A stretch of DNA of 64,000 nt. It comes from JAVBMP01 sp031552195. GTDB taxonomy: Bacteria > Desulfobacterota > Desulfovibrionia > Desulfovibrionales > Desulfovibrionaceae. Below are positions 8,639 to 17,400 of the stretch, one piece after another. The stretch spans positions 123,354 to 187,353 of the forward strand of contig JAVBMT010000023.1 of NCBI GenBank assembly GCA_031552195.1, read 5' to 3'. The translations under genes and the position numbers were made by a program. How positions within the stretch are numbered: position 1 is the stretch's first letter; each line of letters begins with the position of its first letter. Under the pieces are notes generated by a model. The model ran no database searches and was not told the DNA's origin. It saw only the letters and a program-made list of their open reading frames with translations.

Positions 8639-9631
8639 ATGAAAGCCTATTATGAAAAAGATGCCGACCTTAACGCCTTGAAAGGAAAAACCATAGCCAT
8701 AATCGGCTACGGCAGCCAGGGGCACGCCCACGCCCAAAACCTGCGCGATTCCGGCCTTGACGTAATTATCGGCCAGCGCCCGGGCGGCCCGAACCACGAA
8801 CTGGCCAAAGAGCACGGCTTCAACCCGCTAAGCGCGGCCGAAACCGCCCAAAAGGCCGACTGCATCATGATGCTTCTGCCCGACCAGCATCAGGCTTCGG
8901 TTTATGAAAAAGACGTCAAGCCGAACCTCAGCGCCGGAAAATCCCTGATTTTCGCCCATGGTTTCAATATCCACTTCAACCAGATCACCCCGCCGAAAGA
9001 CGTTGACGTCTTCATGGTGGCCCCGAAAGGCCCCGGTCATCTTGTACGCCGCACCTACACAGAAGGCGGCGGAACCCCCTGCCTCGTCGCAGTTTACCAG
9101 GACGCCACCGGAAAAGCCATGCAGAAGGCCCTGGCCTATGCCAAAGGCATCGGCGGAACCCGCTCCGGCGTAATCGAGACCACCTTCCGCGAAGAAACGG
9201 AAACCGACCTCTTCGGCGAACAGGTGGTGCTTTGCGGCGGCCTTTCCGCCCTTATCCAGGCCGGGTTTGAAACTCTGGTCGCGGCCGGCTACCAGCCTGA
9301 AGTCGCCTATTTCGAATGCCTGCATGAAGTGAAGCTGATTGTTGACCTGCTGCACGAAGGCGGCTTCGCCAAAATGCGCAACTCTATAAGCGACACGGCA
9401 GAATACGGCGATTATGCCACGGGCCCGCGCATCATTACCGACGAAACCCGCAAGGAAATGAAAAACGTGCTGAGCGAAATACAGGAAGGGGTTTTCGCCC
9501 GCAACTTCATTCTTGAAAACCAGGCCAATATGGCCAGCTTTAAAGCCAAACGCCGCATCCAGGCCGAACATCCCATCGAGGAAGTGGGCGGTCGCCTGCG
9601 CGATATGATGCCCTGGCTGAAGAAAAAATAA
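8639..9631 (+). CDS. ilvC: Ketol-acid reductoisomerase
   Basis: A 330-residue class I KARI that isomerises and reduces acetohydroxy acids to dihydroxy acids with NADPH and Mg2+. The Rossmann motif GYGSQGHAHAQNLRDSG lies at about 24-40, and the cofactor loop at about 47-53 (GQRPGGP). The C-terminal knotted domain carries the metal-binding acidic residues (DLFGEQ about 189-194, and E225/E229-type residues in YFECLHE). I chose the ATG at 8639, with GGAG six bases upstream, because it gives the normal length and N-terminus (MKAYYEKDADL). An in-frame upstream start at 8567 would add 24 residues with no counterpart in the family. Confidence 0.96.
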   Translation: MKAYYEKDADLNALKGKTIAIIGYGSQGHAHAQNLRDSGLDVIIGQRPGGPNHELAKEHGFNPLSAAETAQKADCIMMLLPDQHQASVYEKDVKPNLSAGKSLIFAHGFNIHFNQITPPKDVDVFMVAPKGPGHLVRRTYTEGGGTPCLVAVYQDATGKAMQKALAYAKGIGGTRSGVIETTFREETETDLFGEQVVLCGGLSALIQAGFETLVAAGYQPEVAYFECLHEVKLIVDLLHEGGFAKMRNSISDTAEYGDYATGPRIITDETRKEMKNVLSEIQEGVFARNFILENQANMASFKAKRRIQAEHPIEEVGGRLRDMMPWLKKK

Positions 9632-9641
9632 ACATGCGGCC

Positions 9642-9661
9642 TTGGCCCGTTCACGGGCCAA
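9642..9661 (+). other. GC-rich stem-loop after ilvC
   Basis: A perfect 8-bp stem (TTGGCCCG / CGGGCCAA) with a TTCA loop lies 10 bp after the ilvC stop and just before the next gene. There is no T-run, so it is more likely a 3'-end stabiliser or partial attenuator than a full terminator. Confidence 0.5.
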
Positions 9662-9676
9662 ACCGGCAAAAAATCT

Positions 9677-10309
9677 ATGTCGTCATCTTGCGCCAAAATA
9701 CCGGACAAGCGGGGCCGCATGCTTATCGCGGCCCTGCTTGTCTGCGTTTTTATCATGCTGCCCTCTCTCCGCGCCTGGGCTGTTTCTCCCAAAAATTTCC
9801 TTTACAGCCAGCCGGAAATCTTCGTCAGGAACGGTATAGTCTCCGCCGCGCTTTCCCTTGAGCCGGATAATACGGAGGGGCTGCGCGACCTGCTTAAAGC
9901 CGGCTCAAGCGTCGAGCTTAAAATCCGTATTATCGTCGAACGGCAGAGGTTCCTCATTCCCAACGCCGAAATAAGCCACAGCGATTTCAGCTTCATATTG
10001 CGCCACGACCCCTTGACGCGCGAATTCACCATGGCCCTACCCGGTGAAATGTACCCGGCTTTTAAAGACAAAAACCTTATCCGCCTTCTCGATCACACCT
10101 GGAAAAAGCTTGAACTGCCCTTCGGGCTTGACGACAGGCTGCAGGCCGAGGGAGAAGGAGAACCGCTCAAGGTAATCATAAACTTCGCGCTTGAGTATAT
10201 AGAACTGCCTGCCTGGCTGGATAAAAACATGGTTATGTGGTCGAAAGACGTGCTGGCCCCGGAAAGCCTCAGCCTGGAATATACGCCGGGAGGGCCGAAA
10301 GCGCGGTGA
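9677..10309 (+). CDS. DUF4390 domain-containing exported protein
   Basis: A 210-residue protein. An N-terminal hydrophobic signal sequence spans about residues 15-35 (MLIAALLVCVFIMLPSLRAWA), ending in a signal peptidase I-like AWA site, and is followed by a beta-rich domain (about 40-205) that fits DUF4390. An alternative start is the ATG at 9719, which would begin directly at the signal peptide and is quite plausible since neither start has a strong ribosome binding site. In many proteobacteria DUF4390 genes sit directly before an NtrY-like histidine kinase, as here, which suggests a role in the same signalling pathway, perhaps periplasmic sensing. The biochemical function is not known. Confidence 0.85.
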   Translation: MSSSCAKIPDKRGRMLIAALLVCVFIMLPSLRAWAVSPKNFLYSQPEIFVRNGIVSAALSLEPDNTEGLRDLLKAGSSVELKIRIIVERQRFLIPNAEISHSDFSFILRHDPLTREFTMALPGEMYPAFKDKNLIRLLDHTWKKLELPFGLDDRLQAEGEGEPLKVIINFALEYIELPAWLDKNMVMWSKDVLAPESLSLEYTPGGPKAR

Positions 10310-10358
10310 AAAATTTTTCTCCAATTCTGAACAGCGCTGAACTTTGGAAAACTCGTCC

Positions 10359-12605
10359 ATGAAATGGACGCGCGAAAAACAAGCTACCGCTTCAACGGAA
10401 CCGGAAAGCGCATCAAATTCCGGGATGAAAGCTGAGCCTGCCCGTGAACCGAGGCGCCGCCGTAAAGAAATGATAATGGCGGCAATAGCCGGTTTTTTCG
10501 CGCTGGCCTTCCTGCTGGTTCAGATGTTCCAGATCGGCAGCGGGCAGGTATTTCTGGCCCTGTTCAATCTTAACGTCGTAATTTTGCTCGGCATAATTTT
10601 CGTTGTGCTGCGCAACGGGCTGAAACTCCTGCTGGAGCGGCGGCGCGGCGTTCTCGGCTCGCACCTGCGCACCCGTCTGGTTCTTTCCTTCACCACCATG
10701 ACCCTGGTTCCCTGCCTGCTCATGTTTCTGGTTACCGCCCAGTTTGTGAAGCAGTCTTTTGATTTCTGGTTCAAAAACCAGATTGAAACCTCCATGGACA
10801 CGGCCCTTGAAATCGGGCGGAACGCTTATGACAAAGCAGGGAAACGCCTGCGCCTGCAATCCGAGCACACCCTGAAAGAAATACGCGAGCGCCGCTTTGT
10901 CTGGGGAGGACAGGGCATGAAAGGCCTTCTTGAAAACAAGAACGCGGAGTATGACCTGGCCCTGATCGGAGTGCTCACCCCAGACCTTGAGGAACGCAGC
11001 TGGCTGTCCGAGCCGAATGTCGGAAATTCATGGCGTGCCGTAAAAAACAGCATTTCCTGGGCCACGGTTCATGAACAGGGCTATGTGTACATGATGGGGC
11101 ACGGCCCGAGCGATGATTTCATGTACGGCATTCTGGCGGTTGATAACGGCAAAACCGGCTATCTGGTGTTATGCGAGAACATGGGCGCCGGCTTCAAGGA
11201 AAAACTTGACCGCATTGTGGCCGGAACCGGAGAATACAAAAACCTGCGGAACATCAAACGCCCGCTTAAATCCATGCTTTACGTCACCCTTGGCGTTCTG
11301 ACCAGCCTTATAACCATGGGCACCATCTGGTTCGCCTTCCGGGTGGCCAAGGAGCTGTCCGCCCCGATAATGGCCCTGGTGGAAGCCACGGAAAAAATAG
11401 CAACGGGCGACCTCAACGTAAAACTGGACGAAAGAGCCACGGATGAACTCGGGCTGCTGGTCAAGTCCTTCAACAGCATGGCCGAAGAACTCAGGGAAAA
11501 CCGCCGGGAACTTACGGGCGCGAACGCCCTTCTTGAAAACCAGAACACCAACCTCATCCAGCACAGGCAATATATAGAAACAGTGCTGAATAACATCACA
11601 GCCGGAGTCGCCACCTTTGACCCGGCCTGGAAACTGAGCACGGTGAACAACGCGGCCTGCCGCATGTTCAACATGACCCCTGAAGAGGTGCAGCAACGCG
11701 AAGTTACCGACTTCCTGCCGCCCCACTACGCCCCCATGGTCACGGAAATAGGGCGCAAGCTGCGCCGCCGCCCGGACGCCCATATCCAGCACCAGTTCAC
11801 CTTGCACGCCAAAGGAAACGACCTGCGCCTTCTGCTGACCATAGTCTCTTTGCCCTATGTGAACGGAGAACCCCAAGGCTGCGTCGCGGTGTTCGAAGAC
11901 ATCACCGAACTGGAAAAAATGCAGCGCATGTCGGCCTGGCGAGAGGTAGCCAAACGCATCGCCCATGAAATAAAAAATCCGCTGACGCCGATCAAGCTTT
12001 CCGCTCAGAGGCTGGAACGGAAATTTTCCGCCAAGGTTGGCGACCCGGTTTTCACGCAAAGCACCCAGCTTATCGTGCGCGAGGTTGAACACCTTCAATC
12101 CATGGTGCAGGAGTTTTCCACTTTCGCGAAAATACCGGAAGTGAAACCCGTCACCTCAGATTTGCGCCCCTTCCTGCAGGAACTGGTGCAAACTTTCAAC
12201 AACAGCCATTCCGGCATAAACTGGCAATTGCTGGTAAATGAACCGGAAGAAGGGCTGCCGCCGGTGCTCATGGATAAAAACGCCATGCACCGCGCCATGC
12301 TGAATATTATGACCAACGCGGCCGAGGCGCTGGAAGGGCGCGAAAACCCGGAAGTCAAAATCAGCGCATGGTATCTGCCGGAAACGGATATGGCGCGCGT
12401 GGAAGTGAGCGACAACGGCCCCGGCTTAAGCGAAGAAGAGAGAAAGCAGATTTTCGAACCGTATTTCACGCGCAAGAAGTCCGGTACGGGGCTTGGCCTT
12501 ACCATCGTGAAATCAATCATAGCCGACCACAACGGCTACATACAGGCGGGAAAAAATGCGGAAGGCGGCCTGTACATGGCCATAGACATTCCCGTTGCCG
12601 GGTGA
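10359..12605 (+). CDS. NtrY-like sensor histidine kinase
   Basis: A 748-residue membrane kinase. Two hydrophobic helices lie near 43-90, with a third near 110-130. A periplasmic sensing part follows to about 305, a further membrane helix (MLYVTLGVLTSLITMGTIWF) near 310-335, then HAMP (about 340-395) and PAS (about 405-520). The HisKA box EVAKRIAHEIKNPLTPIKLS gives the phospho-accepting His, and the ATPase domain carries the N box, SDNGPGLSEEE and GTGLGLTIVKS. This is the architecture of NtrY of the NtrYX system. The start ATG at 10359 follows a TTG alternative at 10344. No NtrX-type regulator gene follows; the next genes are a small unknown and an rRNA methyltransferase. Confidence 0.93.
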   Translation: MKWTREKQATASTEPESASNSGMKAEPAREPRRRRKEMIMAAIAGFFALAFLLVQMFQIGSGQVFLALFNLNVVILLGIIFVVLRNGLKLLLERRRGVLGSHLRTRLVLSFTTMTLVPCLLMFLVTAQFVKQSFDFWFKNQIETSMDTALEIGRNAYDKAGKRLRLQSEHTLKEIRERRFVWGGQGMKGLLENKNAEYDLALIGVLTPDLEERSWLSEPNVGNSWRAVKNSISWATVHEQGYVYMMGHGPSDDFMYGILAVDNGKTGYLVLCENMGAGFKEKLDRIVAGTGEYKNLRNIKRPLKSMLYVTLGVLTSLITMGTIWFAFRVAKELSAPIMALVEATEKIATGDLNVKLDERATDELGLLVKSFNSMAEELRENRRELTGANALLENQNTNLIQHRQYIETVLNNITAGVATFDPAWKLSTVNNAACRMFNMTPEEVQQREVTDFLPPHYAPMVTEIGRKLRRRPDAHIQHQFTLHAKGNDLRLLLTIVSLPYVNGEPQGCVAVFEDITELEKMQRMSAWREVAKRIAHEIKNPLTPIKLSAQRLERKFSAKVGDPVFTQSTQLIVREVEHLQSMVQEFSTFAKIPEVKPVTSDLRPFLQELVQTFNNSHSGINWQLLVNEPEEGLPPVLMDKNAMHRAMLNIMTNAAEALEGRENPEVKISAWYLPETDMARVEVSDNGPGLSEEERKQIFEPYFTRKKSGTGLGLTIVKSIIADHNGYIQAGKNAEGGLYMAIDIPVAG

Positions 12606-12607
12606 AT

Positions 12608-12973
12608 ATGACCGCCGACATAGTAGACTTTTACGCCGTAAAAATACGGGAAGTGCGGAAGTTGCTGAGGGAATGCGGCAAAATTATCTCTTACGCCACG
12701 CTTCTTTGCGGCGAAGAAGCCCGCGAGGAAGACGCGGACGTGATTTATGAATGGATAAAGGCCAATTATCCTGGCGAACTGGCTTCGCTTGCACAAACTT
12801 TCATGCAGGGCGTCGAAGACGCCCGACGCAAAATATTCAAAACAGACGCCGGGCATAACCTGCAAGATGACCCACAGACGATGTTGTGGCTTAAAATGAT
12901 GAAAATGCAATGCCCGCGCATTAAAGCCATGAAATATTCTCTGCTGGCCGATTTTAAAACTTTTTCCGCCTGA
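12608..12973 (+). CDS. Hypothetical protein, 121 residues
   Basis: This small gene starts at ATG 12608, two bases after the NtrY stop, which implies coupling to the kinase. The product (MTADIVDFYAVKIREVRK...) is soluble, mostly helical, with Cys residues at about 22 and 34 and a second half rich in Met and Lys (LWLKMMKMQCPRIKAMKY). I recognise no family. Its position suggests it is co-expressed with the kinase or the downstream RNA methyltransferase. Confidence 0.7.
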   Translation: MTADIVDFYAVKIREVRKLLRECGKIISYATLLCGEEAREEDADVIYEWIKANYPGELASLAQTFMQGVEDARRKIFKTDAGHNLQDDPQTMLWLKMMKMQCPRIKAMKYSLLADFKTFSA

Positions 12974-12996
12974 AGCTGAAAAATTAGGAAACCTAC

Positions 12997-14433
12997 ATGA
13001 CAAACGACATAGCCGGCGCGGCCGCTGAAGCCCGCACCCTCCCGAAACCGGGCGATATCTTCGAGCTTACCGTTTCAGACCTCACGGTCGAGGGCGGGGC
13101 CATGGCCCGCCATAACGGGCTGGTATTTTTTCTTGACCGGGGCCTGCCTGAGGAAAAGCTCAAGGCCCGCGTTGAAAGCGTGACGCCGCGCTTCGCCAGG
13201 GCGAGCGTCCTGGAAACCGTAACCCCTTCGCCCCATTCCGCCGAACCGTTTTGCGAACACTTCGGAAATTGCGGCGGCTGCGCCTGGCAGAACCTTGCCT
13301 ATCAGGCCCAGCTGGACTGGAAAACCCGGCAGATAAAGGAAAACCTGAAACGCCTGGGCCGGGTTGATTATGAAACCGGGCTGGAGGTTCTGGAAAAACT
13401 TGAGGTGCTGCCTTCGCCGGAACTTGCCGGATTTCGCAACAAGATGGAATATGTTTTCGCCCGGGCGGAAAACCGGCAAACCGTTCTCGGCTTGCGCCAC
13501 CGGGGCCTGCGCAGCGTTGAGCCGATAAAAGAATGCAAGATGCAATCGCCGCTTGTTGCGGAGGTTCTGCGTGAAGTGAAAAACTGGGCCGACGAACATT
13601 CGCTTCAGGCCTGGAACGAAAAAGAAGGCGAACTGCGTTTTCTCGTAATACGCGAACAGCGTTTTACGCCCGTGGAAGACGGAGTTGCCCGCAAGCAGCT
13701 GGCCGTGGAACTGATCAGCGGTCCCAAACCGCCGGAAGCGGCCCTGGCGCGCGAACTGGGCAAAAGGCTTGAAGCTTTGGGCGCAAGCAGCTTCACGCAC
13801 TCCGCGCGGCGTGATAAAAATCCGCTGGCTTTCGGGGAAAAAATTCTCTTCAGCCAAGGTCAGGAGTATATATACGAACAATTCGGCCAAGACGTGCTGG
13901 CCGCGCCGGTCAGCGGATTCATGCAGACAAACGGCGCGGCGGCGGCCTTGCTGCGCGGCGCCGTGCAGGAGCTGTTCAGCAGTTCGGGCTTCGGCCGGGT
14001 GGAAACTCTTTGGGACGTTTATTGCGGTTCCGGATTTTTCGGTCTGGCGCTGGCGAAAAACACCGGCAAGCTGGTCGGTTTCGAGCAGGATAAAAAAGCC
14101 GTGCGCGCGGCCCGGAAAAACGCCCTGGACCTCGGCCTGGAAAACTGCCGCTTTTGGGACGGAGATGCGGAACAGCGTCTGCGGGAAGAAAAAAGCGAAC
14201 CGCAGTGTATTGTCGTTGACCCGCCCAGAGCCGGCCTTAGCGAAAAAGTTTGTGAAATTCTGCGGCATAAAAGGCCGCGAGCCATCATTTACGTTTCCTG
14301 CGCTCCGGCCACGCTGGCCCGCGACCTGGCCCGCCTGTCGCCCCAATATCGCCTGTCCGGCCTTAAGGCCGTGGATATGTTCCCGCACACCCCTCATGTT
14401 GAGTGCGTCGCCCTGCTTGAAAAACGCCCCTGA
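12997..14433 (+). CDS. rlmD: 23S rRNA (uracil-5-)-methyltransferase, RlmD/RumA family
   Basis: A 478-residue SAM-dependent RNA methyltransferase. An N-terminal TRAM domain covers about 18-75. The Fe-S cluster cysteines are C86, C92 and C95 (CEHFGNCGGC) with the fourth near 184 (EC in PIKECKMQ). The SAM-binding motif VYCGSGFFGLALA is near 348, the catalytic motif VDPPRAGL near 408, and the nucleophile Cys in YVSCAPATLARDL near 433. The family methylates U1939 or U747 of 23S rRNA, or tRNA U54 in some groups; the exact site here cannot be read from sequence. Start supported by AGGAAA upstream. Confidence 0.9.
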   Translation: MTNDIAGAAAEARTLPKPGDIFELTVSDLTVEGGAMARHNGLVFFLDRGLPEEKLKARVESVTPRFARASVLETVTPSPHSAEPFCEHFGNCGGCAWQNLAYQAQLDWKTRQIKENLKRLGRVDYETGLEVLEKLEVLPSPELAGFRNKMEYVFARAENRQTVLGLRHRGLRSVEPIKECKMQSPLVAEVLREVKNWADEHSLQAWNEKEGELRFLVIREQRFTPVEDGVARKQLAVELISGPKPPEAALARELGKRLEALGASSFTHSARRDKNPLAFGEKILFSQGQEYIYEQFGQDVLAAPVSGFMQTNGAAAALLRGAVQELFSSSGFGRVETLWDVYCGSGFFGLALAKNTGKLVGFEQDKKAVRAARKNALDLGLENCRFWDGDAEQRLREEKSEPQCIVVDPPRAGLSEKVCEILRHKRPRAIIYVSCAPATLARDLARLSPQYRLSGLKAVDMFPHTPHVECVALLEKRP

Positions 14434-14467
14434 ACCGTCCTTAGGCCAAAGGCGCGCCTGAAACAGG

Positions 14468-17400
14468 CTATTCTTCAACCTTGATAGTGTTCGGCGCGCT
14501 GCGGCCGAACACCTCAGGGGCGTACATCTGCTCCGCCCGCGCTCCCGGAGCGCAAAAAATTCCGGGAGCGGCCGCGCGTAACTTGTATTTATAAACATAT
14601 ACGCCAGGTTGCAGATTTTCAGCATAGAGCAGCAAGCCCTTATCGCGCATTTCCCGCCTTTGCCAGGGGTAAGCGCTCTGCTTCGCGTCTATTTCCGCCA
14701 TATCCGCGCGAGTGGCGTGCAAAGGTTCCAACCCGGCCGGAAACGGATCATGCAAAAGCACATGCCCGCTGCCGGCCGGAACGTTCAAAGTTAAAGAAAC
14801 TTCCACCACTTCGCCCATGCGATAGCTTCCGGAACCGGAAAACGCGCGCGACAGGCTGAGCCCGGCGTTTTCCGCCCGCGCTTCCAAAGAAGGCGAAGCG
14901 TACACAAGCCGCGCCGTCCAATATGGCTTGCCCTGAACGGCTTCCAGTTCAAGAATTTTAGCTCCTGCCGCTTTTTGCCCGCCCCTCCGCAATTCCTCAG
15001 ACGGCAAGGTCCAGATTTGCGGAGGGTCTACAAGACGATTGAAATTTTTATTCATGCCCGGGCCGCCGTTCCAGGCCGCCCGCATTTCCACCGGCCGGTC
15101 GCCGCCCAAAGTTTCAAGCCAGGCGGCCAGGCCGAATACTCCGTAAACAGCTTCCTGCGTGGAAAGGATATCTTTTTCGCCAAGCCCCTGGCTCAGCCAG
15201 AAAGCCAGCCCCTCCAACTTCGGATAATCAGGTTTGCACACGTTTAGCGCCTGCAGCACGAATCCGTTATCGCGCAGATTAGACCCCATGGAAGCGGAAA
15301 AGCCGGCCCCGGCCCGCGCCGCGAAATGCAGCTGGGTTGGCGTTACAACCGCGCTTTTGCCGAGAATTTCCAGCAACCCGTCTTCAGTGAAAATGCCGGA
15401 GCCGGTTTTTATTCCCTTCCGTTCCAGTTCCCGCCCGGCCAGCATCAGGGCGGCGACGGCGAACGGCCCGGCCTTTTTCTTTTCTCCGGTAATTTCGGCG
15501 CACAAGGCTGCGATTCCCGCGCGGGCGAATTCCGCATGATCCGGCCTGGAGGCCAGAAGATACAAGCCAAAGGCCCGCGAATCTCCGTCAAGCCCGGCCG
15601 GAATTTTATCCAGATTATCGCGCAAATAGGCGTAGGCCCGTTTGGCGGAATCTTCAGGAAGTCCGGGCAAATCCAGCCCAAAGTCCCTTATACGCTCTCC
15701 GGCCCAAAGCACGTAAGAGGTCAGATAGAAATCAGAACGGTCAAGTTCCTGCCACAAGGCGAACCCGCCGTCTTCCTTCTGAAACAGTGCAACAGAGGCC
15801 AAAGTTTCAGCCACGCGCGCCCGGTCTTCCGGGTCCGGCGCAAGGCCGAGCAACGCCCCGTGCTTCAGGCGCAAAGATCTTACCATGGCGCGGGAAACGC
15901 GCTGCTCAAGGCAGTGCCAGGGGTAATCAATTACCGATTGGGCGGCCAGAGGAAGCCCGGCCGCCGGGGAAGGCGCGAACACAACGTCAAGGCGGCTGCG
16001 GCCGTCCAACGGCAACGGCGGGTTTACCGGAAGCTCATATTTCCCGCCAAGGTCCAACATCCCGGCGGCCGCCACCGTGGTCAGCGGCAATGCGCCCTGC
16101 ACGGATAACGGGAATAGCGCCCGGTCTTTTTCACCGTGCGGCCTTTTCACGCTGTTGAAGCGCAGGATGCCGGATACCTGAACAGACCACTCGCCCGGAC
16201 GCTCCGCAACAAGAGGAAAACGCGCCAGCCCGCTCTCGCCGGCCTTAAGCTTTATAACACGCGCGGTTTCTCCTTCCAGCCGCAAGCCGCTTTTTTCCGG
16301 CAACGACAATTCAACTGTAACCTCGCCCGCTTCTTCATCAAGGTTCTGCACAAGAATGCCCGCTTCAAGCCTGTCGCCTTCCGTCAAAAAACGAGGAAAG
16401 GCCGGAAGCAACTGCAGCGGTTTGGAAGCGACGATCTCTTTTTCGGCCAGAGCGAAGCCGGCCGCCTTGTCAGCCGCGATGCCCACCACACGATAAGCGG
16501 TCAAGGAATCCGGCAAAGTGAAAGAAGTATTGAGCCTGCCCTTGTCATCCGTCTCCGCCTGGGCCAGCCAGAATACGTCCGGGGAGAAATTTTCCCGCAA
16601 AACGGCTTCCGCTCCGCTCTTGCGCTCCGCATTCATTTCAACCGACGCCGAAGTGGCCATGGGGTAACTCTTGAAGGTCGCGCCTGTTCCATTCCTCCGC
16701 AAGCGGCGCACGTCGTCCCGGCGAAGCAGATTCTGGCGCGTGTCGCTTGAAACGACGTCATGCAGCCATAAAGGCCGGAAGGAAACCGAGGGGTCATAAC
16801 CGGCACGTTCTCCGGCGGCGCGCAAGATGCGCGCGTCAACAGCCAGAAGCGTTATTTCAGCCTTTTCGCCCTTGCCCTGCCCGTCATGGACCCGCACATC
16901 GGCCTTTACGGCCTCGCCCGGCAGATACCGGTCTTTATCAGTGGCAAGTTCCACCACCTTTCCGGCGTTTTCACCCTTCTGCCTGATCAAGGTTGAAGCC
17001 ATAAAGACTTCGGGGTTTACGCCATTTTCCGGTTCAGGGGTGTTCGGGCCCGGTTTTTCCATGGCGGAGCGCGTTTCCTGCTTTATCAAAATAACGGAAA
17101 AATAGCCGTAAGGGGCCATTTTTTCAGTAACGGGCAGGCTCAGCAGGGCGGCGGGGCCGCGCAACTCGGTCAGGCCGCTCTCATAGACGCCGTTCCGCTC
17201 AAAAGACGTCAGGGCCAGAAAAACGTCGTGCTCTCCGGCATTCGGGTTTTTTACCACAATATTGGCTGTTTCGCCTGGGACATATTCATCTTTATCCGCG
17301 ATCAGCTCTACAAATTTTTCGCCGCGAACGCCGCCCCACTCCAGGTCCGGACCAGGAATAAAGATGACAGCGCGTGTGAGATTGCTCCTACCGGCGGAGT

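Noticed and set aside
13075..14625. Minus-strand ORF of 516 codons
   Set aside because: Antisense to the rlmD-type methyltransferase with its clear Fe-S and SAM motifs; product is Phe/Arg/Gly-rich shadow sequence.
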